A DNA stretch of 64,000 bases from Lacticaseibacillus hegangensis (GCF_003946465.1 NZ_RHOL01000009.1:1-64000), one strand, 5' to 3'. Positions 1 to 8,934 are shown, counted from the stretch's first letter. Made by a program: numbers and translations. Notes: generated by a model not told the origin, from the letters alone.

Positions 1-374
1 TGAAACACCAAAGCAGCGCAGTCCCGTGTGAATCGTGGGATTGCGCTGCTTTTTTGAAATTCTATGAATAATCCAGGTTCAATGTTATCAACGGGTTTTT
101 CCGCGTTCTGTTTCTCCATGGAGTAGACGATTCCTTGAAGGAACGGCAGGAAGACCGGGTTGGTGTTGAAATACTGCATGTGCCGAGTCAGCGCGGCGTA
201 GTAGTCGTCGTCATTTTTGTAAAGTTTGCGCAGCAGCGGCATCATGGTCCAGCCGAAACCCGGGCCCTGCATCCGGACGTAGGTCATTTCGCCCATGACA
301 GTGAAGCCGCGCCAGAAGATGCTGTGAATATTTTTCTTGTCTTCAGTGGTCAAAGTCGTATTTTTTGTACTCAC
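1..374 (-). pseudogene. Mannose-family PTS EIID, truncated after about 93 residues
   Basis: The GTG start at 374 overlaps the EIIC stop codon (GTGA), the usual coupling in these operons. The first 90 or so residues are clear EIID, including the FWRGF and YFNTNP segments and the conserved YSMEKQNAE at about residues 84-92. EIID proteins are normally about 270-300 residues and continue with an SLMGPLAGIGD motif. Here the family sequence ends near position 98, and the frame then reads through unrelated residues and the 12-56 hairpin off the window edge. The C-terminal two thirds, including the membrane anchor, are missing within the visible sequence, which suggests a deletion. An EIID lacking this part should not support transport with EIIC. 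The exact stop codon lies outside the window. Confidence 0.75.
12..56 (+). terminator. Rho-independent terminator
   Basis: The arms AGCAGCGCA (12-20) and TGCGCTGCT (42-50) pair, extended inward by TCCC/GGGA, and are followed by a run of T on the plus strand. It should end a plus-strand gene lying left of the window. It also lies directly beyond the point where the minus-strand EIID gene stops resembling its family. Confidence 0.8.
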
Positions 375-1186
375 GATAAGAAGTCCTCCATTTCTTTGGA
401 GCCAGTCTTCCCGGTGTCACCAGTGGCCGGTCCGCTAGGGTTATTCTTGTTGTTCTTACGCTTGCTGAAGTCGGTCAGGACGTAGTAAACCGCCAGTGCC
501 GCCCCAAGAACGGCAATCGGCATGGTGCCGAGGTTCAGGTAAGCAGCCAAGATGAAACCAATGAAGAAGAACGGGATCAATTGCTTATCCCACATCGAGT
601 TGACCAGGATCGCCATCCCTAAGGCTGGCAGTGCAGCGGACATGGCAGTCAAGGCGTTATTGACGAAGCCTGGCATGCTATCCATCAGACTCTTAACGGG
701 TTCAACGCCAACCATCATGATCACGAACGCCATGATCGCGTAAACGGTAGGGTAGAAGATGATGGCGAAGTAGTGGGCGGCGGTGAAAAGCTTGTCATTG
801 TGGTTCGCAACGGCGCGGTCTTCGAAGTCAACGACAAAGTTGAAGAAGACACCGGCAATCAGGTTGAAGAGTAAGACCGCGAGTAAACCGATTGGAATGG
901 ATAACGCGACGGCCGCCGAGGTGCCCTTGCCGAGCAGGATCCCAAAGGCAGTGCCGAACACCCCAGCAGACGCGACATCGGAAGGTACTGAGCCGCCAAC
1001 GCTGAAGGTGCCCAAGAAGACGGCCTCGATTGCTGCCCCCATTAGAACACCTTCGCGCAAGTCCCCAAGCGCCAAGCCAACGAGAGGGCCAATCCAGATC
1101 GGTCGGATCTGGATGTTGAAGAAACCCCAGTCGAGGAATTTGGTGAGGAACATGATAATGGCAATTAGTAAGGCTTGAATAACCAT
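371..1186 (-). CDS. PTS mannose/fructose/sorbose-family EIIC
   Basis: This 271-residue, strongly hydrophobic protein is the membrane channel subunit of a mannose-family PTS. It starts MVIQALLIAIIMFLTKFLDW and contains the family-typical GAAIEAVFLG and PSDVASAGVFG stretches near residues 50-75. The ATG at 1186 lies 2 bp after the EIIB stop, with AAAGGAG inside the end of EIIB. The charged tail after the last membrane segment ends EEMEDFLS, similar in style to the second EIIC at 9521. The operon is EIIB-EIIC-EIID', read from the sigma-54 promoter at 1739-1755, with EIIA encoded separately at 4737. Transport depends on EIID, which is truncated here, so the system may be inactive. The sugar cannot be read from the sequence. 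Confidence 0.9.
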   Translation of the reverse strand: MVIQALLIAIIMFLTKFLDWGFFNIQIRPIWIGPLVGLALGDLREGVLMGAAIEAVFLGTFSVGGSVPSDVASAGVFGTAFGILLGKGTSAAVALSIPIGLLAVLLFNLIAGVFFNFVVDFEDRAVANHNDKLFTAAHYFAIIFYPTVYAIMAFVIMMVGVEPVKSLMDSMPGFVNNALTAMSAALPALGMAILVNSMWDKQLIPFFFIGFILAAYLNLGTMPIAVLGAALAVYYVLTDFSKRKNNKNNPSGPATGDTGKTGSKEMEDFLS

Positions 1187-1188
1187 GT

Positions 1189-1680
1189 TTAAGCTCCTTT
1201 GCTAATGAGTTTGTCGAATGCAATCAGTTGCTGATCAGGCACAATTTGGTAATTAACGGTGATGCCTGAATCCTCGATGGCCTGCAGGTCGGCGACGTCT
1301 TGGTCGCTCAGCCGCAGGTTATCCGTGTACTGTTTCTTTTCTTCGGCCTTACCGACCCGGCCGAAGTTGCCGATGTTGACCCGCGGGATCCCGGAGACGA
1401 TTTCCGTGACGAAGCATGCGTCTTGTGGATTATTCACGACAATTAAGCTGTCGAGTTGCTGGATCCGCGGATCGGCAAACAGGACCTTGGCGTTTTCGCG
1501 CGTTAACACAATTGCTTTCATGGTGTCAGGGGTCGCCATTTTCAAAGAGGCCGTCTGAATCGGATCATTTGCGGCCTTATCGTTCACGACAATGATCCGA
1601 CTGACGCCAAGGTTTCGGCTCCAGATCAGTGCGACCTGACCGTGGATCAGGCGTTCGTCAATGCGTAACATTTTAATCAA
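1189..1680 (-). CDS. PTS mannose-family EIIB
   Basis: This is a cytoplasmic phosphocarrier of about 163 residues that takes phosphate from EIIA and passes it to the incoming sugar. The phospho-histidine is in the RLIHGQVAL motif (His13). I place the start at a TTG at 1680 rather than upstream: GAGGTG lies 6 bp before it, and the resulting N terminus MIKMLRIDERLIHG matches that of the other EIIB in this window (MIEMMRVDDRLIHG at 9020) residue for residue in length. An ATG at 1671 is the alternative. It is the first gene of a sigma-54-driven operon, transcribed divergently from the LevR-type activator at 1913. Confidence 0.88.
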   Translation of the reverse strand: MIKMLRIDERLIHGQVALIWSRNLGVSRIIVVNDKAANDPIQTASLKMATPDTMKAIVLTRENAKVLFADPRIQQLDSLIVVNNPQDACFVTEIVSGIPRVNIGNFGRVGKAEEKKQYTDNLRLSDQDVADLQAIEDSGITVNYQIVPDQQLIAFDKLISKGA

Positions 1681-1738
1681 TAAGATCACCTCATCTTTTT
1701 TTCTGCAGAATTTGGAACTTAGGCCTTCACCGTTGAAC

Positions 1739-1755
1739 AAGCAACTATGGTGCCA
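1739..1755 (-). promoter_or_regulatory. Sigma-54 (-24/-12) promoter of the EIIB-EIIC operon
   Basis: The minus strand reads TGGCACcatagTTGCTT, matching the sigma-54 consensus TGGCAC-N5-TTGCW exactly. It lies 59 bp upstream of the EIIB start. A LevR-type activator, which has the sigma-54-contacting loop, is encoded next to it. Confidence 0.9.
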
Positions 1756-1790
1756 TTAATTGGCGAATGAGAGATGAACCGTGGTTTGAC

Positions 1791-1820
1791 GGCGCTGGTG
1801 AGGACATTTATAAAAGCGCC
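1791..1820. promoter_or_regulatory. Inverted repeat, candidate LevR upstream activating site
   Basis: GGCGCT (1791-1796) and AGCGCC (1815-1820) form an inverted repeat 36-65 bp upstream of the sigma-54 promoter, in the EIIB/LevR divergent region. The position suits an enhancer-type activator site. The assignment is inference from position and symmetry only. Confidence 0.35.
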
Positions 1821-1832
1821 TTCAGGAAATTC

Positions 1833-1860
1833 TTGTGAACCAATGAATAAATGGTATGAT
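1833..1860 (+). promoter_or_regulatory. Sigma-A-type promoter of levR-like gene 1
   Basis: TTGTGA (1833-1838), a 16-bp spacer and TATGAT (1855-1860) precede the activator gene by about 55 bp. Confidence 0.55.
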
Positions 1861-1912
1861 GTTTTCGACAGAACAGGCACGATTCTATAATGTGTCGAAG
1901 GAGGCGTTTTCA

Positions 1913-4654
1913 ATGGGGGCTCATGAAGTTGAGGCACAAGTCCGGCAGTTGACCAAGGCGGCCTCAAGCTTGGCCGACCTGACTGCGATCACGACGGAAG
2001 CAATTGCCAGCGCGGTGCACCTGAGCCGTAATACGACCAGTCAGTACCTGAATGAGTTGCTCAAAGCGCACCGGGTCTTGCAGATCAAGTCACGGCCAAC
2101 GTACTTTGCCGACCACGAGGCGTTTGCGGCGCAGTTTTTTGCCCCCAAGCTGGACGTTTATCCATCATTAGCCGCCCTTGAGCACGAGCAAAGGACGAGA
2201 AATAATGTCTTCAAGTCATTCATCGGCAGCGACCAAAGCATGAAGGAGGACATTGATCGCATTATTACCGCCTTGGCGTACCCACCCAACGGGTTACCGT
2301 TTATTCTCTCCGGTAGCACTGGGGTCGGTAAAAGTTATTTAGCCAAGCTGTCTTATGAATACTGTGTGCAGGAAGGCATTTTAAAAGCGCACGCGCCGTT
2401 TCTAACGCTTAACTGCGCGCAGTATTACCATAATCCGGAACTGCTTTCGAGCAACCTGTTCGGTTACGTCAAGGGCAGCTTCACCGGGGCTGTCAGTGAC
2501 ATGAAGGGGATGCTGGAGGCGGCCGATGGTGGAATCTTGTTCCTCGATGAATGTCATCGTTTGGATCCGGAAAGCCAGGAGAAGCTTTTCTCGTTCATGG
2601 ATACCGGGACGTTCCAGCGCATGGGCGACACCGGTGCCGTGCGCAGATCAAACGTCCGGCTTGTCTTTGCGACGACTGAAGATCTCCAGGAGACCTTCCT
2701 CCAGACGTTCATGCGGCGGATTCCAATCGCGGTGACCGTGCCGAATCTCAACGACCGGTCCAAAATCGAGCTGCGGACGCACATCTACCAGGCGTTCATC
2801 AACGAGGCCAAACGGCTCGATATGCAGATCACGGTCAGCCCGTGGATCATCAACCGCCTGTACAACCACACCTACAAGGCCAATGTTGGCGAGCTGCGGT
2901 CGGATGTGCGGATCCTTTGCGCCCGCGTTTTCTCCCAGTCAGACAGCAAGCAGGCCATGACAATTGCCACTGAAAATATCGGCAACGGCTTGCTGACCAA
3001 TTTGCTGGCCGTCAACGAGCAAGAGACGATTGTCCAAGAGCCGGTGGTTTTCACCCCCCAAAGCGTGCTGTCGGATTACTTGAAAGCCTGGCATGACGAC
3101 AATGCCCTGGTGAAGGAGCTAATTCAGAAATTCTTACGGCTGGAAAATGACTACCAGACCCAGCAGATCACGCCAGATGTCGTGAAGCAGCAGTTGGCCC
3201 GCGAAACGGCCGCGCTGATGGAACAGATGGTCCACCAGGACAAGCGTTTCGAAAACGAATCGCTGAAGTACCTGACGGCGGTGATTCAGAAGTTGTTTGA
3301 CTACTTGAATTCGAGCTTTTTTGTGAAAATTAAAGGCAACGCGGTCGTCACCATTGCTAATTTTCTGTATCGCAAGCACGACTTTGAACTGACCCTGACC
3401 CCGGCTAACGAGGCTAAGATTGAGCATCTGCTGGCGCTGCTGACCGAACACGCGACCGTCGAGAATCAGCTACTAAAGGCGTTCTTGGACCTGGTTCGGA
3501 CCCAGCTGGACTTTCGGCTGGATGCCCTGAACCGGCTGCTTTTGCTGAGCTACCTGGTCAGCCTTGAGTTGAATGCTGAAGAAACCGGGATGCATGCCTT
3601 GATTTTGGCCCATGGATTTTCGACCGCTAGTTCAATCGCGGATGTCACCAACCAGTTTCTCAACGGCAAGGTTTTTGATGCGTACGACATGCCGCTGACG
3701 GTGTCTGTCGATCAGGTCAAAGGTTTCCTGGTCGATTACGTCAAAAAGTATGATTGTCACAACGGGCTGATTGTCCTGGTTGATATGGGTTCCCTGATGG
3801 TGCTGCCGGAGACCCTGAGCGACTTGCTGACCGGACCGCTGCTCCTGATCAATAATGTGTCGACGCAAGAAGCGCTTTACGTTGGTGAAATGATCCAGCA
3901 GGACGCGGGCATCGATGAGATTGGCCGCCGAGTGCAGGATAAATTGTTGCCCCAGTACAAGCTAACTTACCCTGTGATTGAGAAGACACCAATGATCGTC
4001 ACGACCTGCCACACCGGGGTGGGGTCCGCACGCCAAATCGAGGCGCTGTTAGAACACAGTATTCCGGATTCAGTGAACTACAAAGTGGAGTCTGTCGATT
4101 ACGCTTTTTTGCTCAAATATCAGCGGGAAGCGCCGATGTTCAAACAATACGACGTGGTCGCAATCGTGGGCACCAACGATCCGAAACTACCAGACGTGCC
4201 CTTCATCTCGCTGGAGATGCTCTTTTCAAACAAGGGGACCGAGGTCGTGCAGCAGTTGTTTCCGACAATTACGGACGCTGAGGAATTGGCCTCGATCAAT
4301 GACAAGCTGATCCAGAATCTTTCCCTGGAGCGGTTGCTTTCGGCGGTGACGATCCTAGACGTTCATAAGGTGATCAAAATCGTTGGTAAAATGATTGAGC
4401 GGCTGGAAGATAGTGCGAAGATCCATCTTTCTAATAATCAGCGGGCGACATTATACGTGCACATCTCGGCGTTGATCGAGCGCCTGATTCGTAATGACAA
4501 GCCGTTAGAGTATGCACCAGTGGCCGACGTTGAGGCACGAGTCCAAGGGCTGGCCCAACTGCGCCGCGCGTTGTCCGAGATTGAAACCACTTATGGCGTG
4601 ACAGTTCCCGAGGGGGAGCTGAATTATCTCTACGACATTGTGTATACGGACTAG
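1913..4654 (+). CDS. levR: LevR-family sigma-54-dependent PTS activator (1)
   Basis: This 913-residue transcription activator has LevR domain order. An N-terminal winged helix comes first (about 1-75). The AAA+ domain follows, with Walker A GSTGVGKS near residue 133, the sigma-54 contact loop GSFTGA near 188 (usually GAFTGA) and Walker B LFLDE near 208-212. Then come PRD and EIIA-like regions, with AHGF His near 567, an EIIB-like segment with TCHTGVG Cys near 699, and a last PRD with YVHIS His near 850. In the family, phosphorylation at these sites couples promoter activation to PTS sugar flux. The start is the ATG at 1913, because AAGGAGG precedes it by 8 bp; a longer reading from 1856 has no ribosome site. 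It sits between the EIIB-EIIC operon and EIIA, both with sigma-54 promoters, and is their likely regulator. Confidence 0.92.
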   Translation: MGAHEVEAQVRQLTKAASSLADLTAITTEAIASAVHLSRNTTSQYLNELLKAHRVLQIKSRPTYFADHEAFAAQFFAPKLDVYPSLAALEHEQRTRNNVFKSFIGSDQSMKEDIDRIITALAYPPNGLPFILSGSTGVGKSYLAKLSYEYCVQEGILKAHAPFLTLNCAQYYHNPELLSSNLFGYVKGSFTGAVSDMKGMLEAADGGILFLDECHRLDPESQEKLFSFMDTGTFQRMGDTGAVRRSNVRLVFATTEDLQETFLQTFMRRIPIAVTVPNLNDRSKIELRTHIYQAFINEAKRLDMQITVSPWIINRLYNHTYKANVGELRSDVRILCARVFSQSDSKQAMTIATENIGNGLLTNLLAVNEQETIVQEPVVFTPQSVLSDYLKAWHDDNALVKELIQKFLRLENDYQTQQITPDVVKQQLARETAALMEQMVHQDKRFENESLKYLTAVIQKLFDYLNSSFFVKIKGNAVVTIANFLYRKHDFELTLTPANEAKIEHLLALLTEHATVENQLLKAFLDLVRTQLDFRLDALNRLLLLSYLVSLELNAEETGMHALILAHGFSTASSIADVTNQFLNGKVFDAYDMPLTVSVDQVKGFLVDYVKKYDCHNGLIVLVDMGSLMVLPETLSDLLTGPLLLINNVSTQEALYVGEMIQQDAGIDEIGRRVQDKLLPQYKLTYPVIEKTPMIVTTCHTGVGSARQIEALLEHSIPDSVNYKVESVDYAFLLKYQREAPMFKQYDVVAIVGTNDPKLPDVPFISLEMLFSNKGTEVVQQLFPTITDAEELASINDKLIQNLSLERLLSAVTILDVHKVIKIVGKMIERLEDSAKIHLSNNQRATLYVHISALIERLIRNDKPLEYAPVADVEARVQGLAQLRRALSEIETTYGVTVPEGELNYLYDIVYTD

Positions 4655-4684
4655 CGTTGCCTTTGCCATTGTTCGACAGTCTCT

Positions 4685-4701
4685 TGGCATACTCCTTGCT
4701 T
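4685..4701 (+). promoter_or_regulatory. Sigma-54 promoter of EIIA (1)
   Basis: TGGCATactccTTGCTT matches the -24/-12 consensus with one substitution (C to T at the sixth base). It lies 35 bp upstream of the EIIA start. Confidence 0.85.
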
Positions 4702-4736
4702 GTGAAGGGATGAATCAACCTGAAGGAGTCTTATCG

Positions 4737-5150
4737 ATGTCGAGAATAATTCTGGTATCCCACAATCAACTGGCACTGGGGATGAAGGCCGCGGTCGAAA
4801 TGATTGCAGGGCCTCAGGCCAACCTAGAGGCACACGGGTTAATGCCCGGTGAACTGCCTGACGCGATCATCGCCAAACTACGCCAAACAATCACTACGGA
4901 TCAAGACGTCGTCATTTTGGCAGATATTGTCGGCGGATCAATGTGCAACGCCGCGATGGCACTGCTCGACCTGCCGAATGTCCGCCTGGTCGGGGGGATG
5001 AATCTGGCCTTAGTGCTGCAGCTGGTCTTGGCCCCTCCAACTGAGCCGGTGTCGCTGAGTAAAGCCATTAAGAATGCTAAAAAAGACGTTCGTGAGGTGG
5101 TCCTGGAGCTCAATGCGGATGATGATTTTTTCAAGCCGATGGCCCCTTAG
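4737..5150 (+). CDS. PTS mannose-family EIIA (1)
   Basis: This 137-residue cytoplasmic phosphocarrier accepts phosphate from HPr on His9 (ILVSHN motif) and hands it to EIIB. The conserved ADIVGGSMCNAA segment at about residues 61-72 is typical of EIIA-Man domains. The ATG at 4737 is preceded by GAAGGAG at good spacing. It is a single-gene unit under its own sigma-54 promoter and most likely serves the EIIB/EIIC pair at 371-1680, which lacks an EIIA. It is closely similar to the second EIIA at 15090 (same SHNxLAxGxxxAVEMIAGPQ start), so the two sets probably arose by duplication. Confidence 0.92.
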   Translation: MSRIILVSHNQLALGMKAAVEMIAGPQANLEAHGLMPGELPDAIIAKLRQTITTDQDVVILADIVGGSMCNAAMALLDLPNVRLVGGMNLALVLQLVLAPPTEPVSLSKAIKNAKKDVREVVLELNADDDFFKPMAP

Positions 5151-5411
5151 TGTTTCCTGATGGATCAGGTGACCATAGCCACCCACGAAAAGGCTGTCGG
5201 AAATTGTCATCATGACGATGATCATTACTTTCCTCAGCAAGCTGATAGCGTTGATCCAAACGATCACGATATCGGCTATCGCATGGCGATTTGGCGCTGG
5301 CATTCGGCCGCGGGCGAAAGAAGAGCGACTCAATAAGCCGCTGAACCTTGCTCAGGAAGAGGCGGCGTAACCTTTGCATTCAGAATGCCAGCGGCCAAAA
5401 TAAGTCTGCGG
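5151..5411. other. Intergenic stretch without a recognisable gene
   Basis: About 260 bp follow EIIA. Open frames exist on the minus strand, but none has a ribosome binding site or a recognisable product. The only structure I see is a short perfect inverted repeat, CCTGAT-gg-ATCAGG, just after the EIIA stop, without a T run. Confidence 0.5.
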
Positions 5412-5434
5412 GGGACGTTAAGGCGTCCCTTTTT
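5412..5434 (+). terminator. Rho-independent terminator
   Basis: GGGACG (5412-5417) and CGTCCC (5424-5429) form a short stem followed by five T. It probably ends the EIIA transcript. Confidence 0.65.
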
Positions 5435-5540
5435 GCTGACTTCGTTATCTCCTGCCTTGTGGTGGAGAAAATACCAATCGTTTGTGACCGGGCCAGTAGA
5501 CGCCCAACTGTGCTAGACTGGGACCATTCTAGTAAGTGAG

Positions 5541-6038
5541 ATGACAGCCATGCCGACAATTCGTGAGATTCAGCCCAAAGACGACGCCCAGATGAAGGCC
5601 ATTCTGAAGTTCTGCCTCGAGGAGGCCGATTTGGCGCTGCCGGGGACAGCGTATTTTGACCCGCAGATCGGTGAGCTGGCGGAGTATTACGCCGGGGTCG
5701 CTCGCAGCAAATACTTCGTCGCGGTGGCGGAGGGCGATGATGATCAGGTGCTTGGCGGCTGCGGAATCGGCCCGGTGGCGGATTTTGCCGACATTTGCGA
5801 GCTGCAAAAGCTGTACCTGACCCCGAGCGCTCGCGGCCAGGGCCTGTCCAAGCGGCTGCTGGCCCAAAGCATTGGTACTGCGAAGTCGTTTGGGTATCGC
5901 CGGATGTACGTGGTGACCGACACGAAGCTGCCGATCGCCAACAAGTTGTACCAGGCGCAAGGCTTCACGCGCCTGCCCCACGCGCTGGCCGATGACCCGC
6001 ATGACGGCTGCGACACGTGGTACATCAAGGCCATTTGA
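5541..6038 (+). CDS. GNAT-family N-acetyltransferase
   Basis: This 165-residue GNAT enzyme should transfer an acetyl group from acetyl-CoA to an unknown amine. The acetyl-CoA binding motif is seen in LYLTPSARGQGLSKRLL at about residues 92-108 (Q/RxxGxG/A pattern), followed by the beta-strand YRRMYVVTD and the C-terminal ANKLYQAQGF typical of the fold. The start could be the ATG at 5541 or a second ATG at 5550; neither has a strong ribosome site. It stands alone between the two LevR regions with no obvious functional link to sugar transport. The substrate is unknown. Confidence 0.8.
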   Translation: MTAMPTIREIQPKDDAQMKAILKFCLEEADLALPGTAYFDPQIGELAEYYAGVARSKYFVAVAEGDDDQVLGGCGIGPVADFADICELQKLYLTPSARGQGLSKRLLAQSIGTAKSFGYRRMYVVTDTKLPIANKLYQAQGFTRLPHALADDPHDGCDTWYIKAI

Positions 6039-6095
6039 ACGCGGCAGTGTTCGGCCCGGTTCAACACTAGCCGCACTTTATTTTTAAACACCGGC

Positions 6096-6124
6096 TTGAA
6101 CCCGCATCGGAAATCTGCTAGCGT
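6096..6124 (+). promoter_or_regulatory. Sigma-A-type promoter of levR-like gene 2
   Basis: TTGAAC (6096-6101), a 17-bp spacer and TAGCGT (6119-6124) lie about 50 bp upstream of the activator start. Confidence 0.45.
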
Positions 6125-6174
6125 TACCCCTGAAAGGGTTTGCATAACTGCAATTCTTGGAGGAGGAGACGCTG

Positions 6175-8778
6175 ATGGCCGTTCAACGCGCTAAAGACCG
6201 GGTTTACGAGAAATTGAAGGAGTTGCTGCGGCTCCATGATAGTGTTGAAACGACGACCTTGGCCGATAACTTGGGGCTGAGCCGGTCCGTGACCAGCCAC
6301 TACTTGGGGGAGCTAGAAAAGGCTGGTCGTGTCATTAAAAGTGACGGGCGGCCGGTCCGGTGGCGGCTGACCGTCGCCGGTGCGCCCAGCCATGAGCCGG
6401 CGGCCTTGCACGGGCTGAATGAGGTGATTGGGGCCAGCGGCAGCCAGCGTGAAAGTATTCGCAAGTGCATCGCGGCGGTCGAGTACCCGGGCGGGCTGAA
6501 TCTGCTGATTACCGGCAGCAGCGGCGTGGGCAAGACTTTTTTGGCCAAAAAAGTGTACGAGTACGCCCGCGACACGGGTGCTATCGCGGCCGAGGCGCCA
6601 TACAAGGTGTTGAACTGTGCTGACTACGCGAACAACCCGGAGCTGCTCTCCTCAATCCTGTTCGGCTACACCAAAGGGGCCTTCACCGGCGCCGAGGCTA
6701 ACAAGCCGGGGCTGATCCAGGAGGCCGATGGCGGCTACCTGCTGCTTGACGAAGTGCACCGCCTTTCCGGGGAAAATCAGGAGAAGCTGTTCACCTTCAT
6801 GGACACCGGAATTTACCGGCCCATCGGCGAAAATCAGCGTGACTGGCACGCGACGGTTCGCTTTATTTTTGCCACCACTGAGGACCCGAACGCGGCGCTG
6901 CTGGAAACCTTCAATCGCCGCGTGCCGGTCACGGTGCACTTGACGACCTACGCACACCGGCCAATCGACGAGCGGCTGGCGTACATCCGGGTGCTGCTGC
7001 AAACTGAGGCGAAGAATTTTCACAAGCCAATAACGCTAGCCCCGCAGGCCGTGAGTTACCTACTGAACTTACGTCCGGCTGGCAATGTCGGCCGGCTCAA
7101 AAACCTGATCAAGCTGGCCTGCGCCAAGGCGAATACCGGCGAGCACAATGACCTGCTGAAGGTCGGCCTGACCGACTTTGATTTGGCAGGGGCCGCGTTC
7201 GACCCGGTTGGTCAGCTGAAAGTGATCAAGCCGATGCTGGTGGCTCCGGATACCACTGATGAAGCCCTGCCGCCGGCGCTTGATCTGACGGTCGGCCAGC
7301 AGCTGACTGCCTATCTGCAAAGCGCCACTGACCTCTCCATGACCGATGTCCGCCGCAAGCTCCAGGCGCTGTTCACCGCGCAAGGCGCGATCGATCCCAG
7401 CATTTCGCTGCTGCACAGTATTCACGCCGAAGTGTTTAAGCACATCGTCATGCAGCGGTTCGGTCTGAAAGCGGCGAGCGATTACGAAAGCCTGCTGTTT
7501 CGGTTGTATGATTCGCGAGTGACGCTGGCCCAGCCAACCCTGGAAAAGCTGCAAACGCTGGCGGCTGATCACCCGCGGGCGCTGCACGTTGCCCAGAAGT
7601 TTTACCAGCAGCTGCCGCCACTGGACGCAGCCAGTGCTGAGGCGCTGCCGCTGCTCATGGCCAGCGTGATCTGCGATTCGATCGATGAGTCAATCGCGCT
7701 GCGCTGCCTGATGGTGGCGCACGGCTCGCGGATGGCCACCAGCATTCAGTCTGTGGTCAACCAGCTGTGCGGCACATACTTGGTCGACGCTATCGACATG
7801 CCGATCGATTCCAGCATCGGCCAGATTGCGACGATTGCCAAGCAAACGGTGAAGGATTTTGACACCTCGAACGGCTTCATTTTGCTGGTGGACATGGGGT
7901 CGCTGAGCCAGCTGTACCGCGTGATCAAGAATCAGCTGCAAGGCGACGTCCTGGTGGTCAACAATCTGACCACCGCCACCGCACTGGACATCGCGCTGAA
8001 AATTCAGCAGCAGCAGCCGTTTGACCGCATCGCGGAGTACGCCTCAACGGAGTACGCCATTTCGACGCAATACTTCGAAGGCTTTGCCAAAAATCAGAAC
8101 ATCGTGATTTCATGCATGTCGGGTCTGGGCATTTCCGAAAAGCTTAAGGAGATCTTCCAGTCCGTGATGGACCGGCGCCTCAGCGTGGTGGCGATGGATT
8201 ACGCGCACCTGCACCAAAGCATCGAGGCGGACAACATCAGCGAGTTCGACGCGACGCAGCTGGTGATCACGACCACCAATCTGCCGGACTCGTTTGCCAT
8301 TCCGCACATCAACATTTACGACCTGCTGGATCCAACTGGCCAGGAGTTTCTGCACAACATTTTGCGCCAATTCATCGACCAGAAGACCTTTGACGATCTG
8401 TACAACCGGATCGTTCGCTTCCTGTCGATTGAAGGGGTCACCGAGCGCCTCTCCTTCCTGAATCCGGACGTGATCATTCAGGAAGTCGAAACGGTTATTT
8501 TCAAGTTTGAAAATTACTATCACGTTCAGCTCGACGGCAAGGTCAAGCTTAACCTTTACATGCATATTTCCCTGATGGTGGAGCGCCTAATGACCGGGGT
8601 CAGCCGCAACGGGGAAAAGGATGAGCGCACGCCGGCCAGCCAGGAAGAGGCGGACTTCAACACGGTCGCCAAAGGCATTTTCAAGCCGCTGGAGCTCAAG
8701 TACAACATTGACATTAACGGCTATGAGCTTTCACTGCTGTATCAGCTGATGAATTACGCGTTCACGGAGGCTAAATAA
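6175..8778 (+). CDS. levR: LevR-family sigma-54-dependent PTS activator (2)
   Basis: This 867-residue regulator has the same architecture as the first. An N-terminal winged helix is followed by an AAA+ domain with Walker A GSSGVGKT near residue 114, a perfect GAFTGA loop near 168 and DEVHR near 192. Then come an EIIA-like domain (VAHGSR, His near 516), an EIIB-like domain (ISCMSGLG, Cys near 647) and a C-terminal PRD (YMHIS, His near 797). The ATG at 6175 follows GGAGGAGG; a TTG at 6157 in the same frame is disfavoured because it overlaps that site. It lies just upstream of the EIIB-EIIC-EIID-GH88-GH43-GH43 operon and is its likely activator, together with the EIIA-HAD-rpoN-GH36 operon. Confidence 0.92.
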   Translation: MAVQRAKDRVYEKLKELLRLHDSVETTTLADNLGLSRSVTSHYLGELEKAGRVIKSDGRPVRWRLTVAGAPSHEPAALHGLNEVIGASGSQRESIRKCIAAVEYPGGLNLLITGSSGVGKTFLAKKVYEYARDTGAIAAEAPYKVLNCADYANNPELLSSILFGYTKGAFTGAEANKPGLIQEADGGYLLLDEVHRLSGENQEKLFTFMDTGIYRPIGENQRDWHATVRFIFATTEDPNAALLETFNRRVPVTVHLTTYAHRPIDERLAYIRVLLQTEAKNFHKPITLAPQAVSYLLNLRPAGNVGRLKNLIKLACAKANTGEHNDLLKVGLTDFDLAGAAFDPVGQLKVIKPMLVAPDTTDEALPPALDLTVGQQLTAYLQSATDLSMTDVRRKLQALFTAQGAIDPSISLLHSIHAEVFKHIVMQRFGLKAASDYESLLFRLYDSRVTLAQPTLEKLQTLAADHPRALHVAQKFYQQLPPLDAASAEALPLLMASVICDSIDESIALRCLMVAHGSRMATSIQSVVNQLCGTYLVDAIDMPIDSSIGQIATIAKQTVKDFDTSNGFILLVDMGSLSQLYRVIKNQLQGDVLVVNNLTTATALDIALKIQQQQPFDRIAEYASTEYAISTQYFEGFAKNQNIVISCMSGLGISEKLKEIFQSVMDRRLSVVAMDYAHLHQSIEADNISEFDATQLVITTTNLPDSFAIPHINIYDLLDPTGQEFLHNILRQFIDQKTFDDLYNRIVRFLSIEGVTERLSFLNPDVIIQEVETVIFKFENYYHVQLDGKVKLNLYMHISLMVERLMTGVSRNGEKDERTPASQEEADFNTVAKGIFKPLELKYNIDINGYELSLLYQLMNYAFTEAK

Positions 8779-8790
8779 ATTCAATGGCTT

Positions 8791-8820
8791 GGTGCCGCTC
8801 CCTGGGGGTGGCGCCTTTTT
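8791..8820 (+). terminator. Rho-independent terminator
   Basis: GGTGCC (8791-8796) pairs with GGCGCC (8810-8815, one G-T pair), followed by five T. It ends the LevR (2) transcript. Confidence 0.75.
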
Positions 8821-8846
8821 CGTGTGTGCAGGGCAAGGCGCGGTGA

Positions 8847-8867
8847 AGTGTTTAGTTTTGTGTTTAA
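8847..8867 (+). promoter_or_regulatory. Candidate LevR (2) upstream site
   Basis: AGTGTTTAGTT at 8847-8857 is followed by a second TGTTTAA at 8861-8867. The same 11-mer AGTGTTTAGTT occurs upstream of the other LevR (2)-type promoter at 14893-14903. A shared site 60-135 bp upstream of two sigma-54 promoters fits an enhancer, but this is inferred. Confidence 0.4.
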
Positions 8868-8917
8868 GAATATAGCGCAGCAAAAATTAATGCGGCAAAA
8901 GCCAATCACGACCGCTT

Positions 8918-8934
8918 TGGCACGCCAGTTGCTT
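8918..8934 (+). promoter_or_regulatory. Sigma-54 promoter of the EIIB-EIIC-EIID-glycosidase operon
   Basis: TGGCACgccagTTGCTT is a perfect -24/-12 match 86 bp upstream of EIIB (2). Confidence 0.92.

Noticed and set aside
5131-5379. Minus-strand frames after EIIA (1) as a possible insertion sequence remnant
   Set aside because: No transposase motif, inverted terminal repeats or target duplication was seen.
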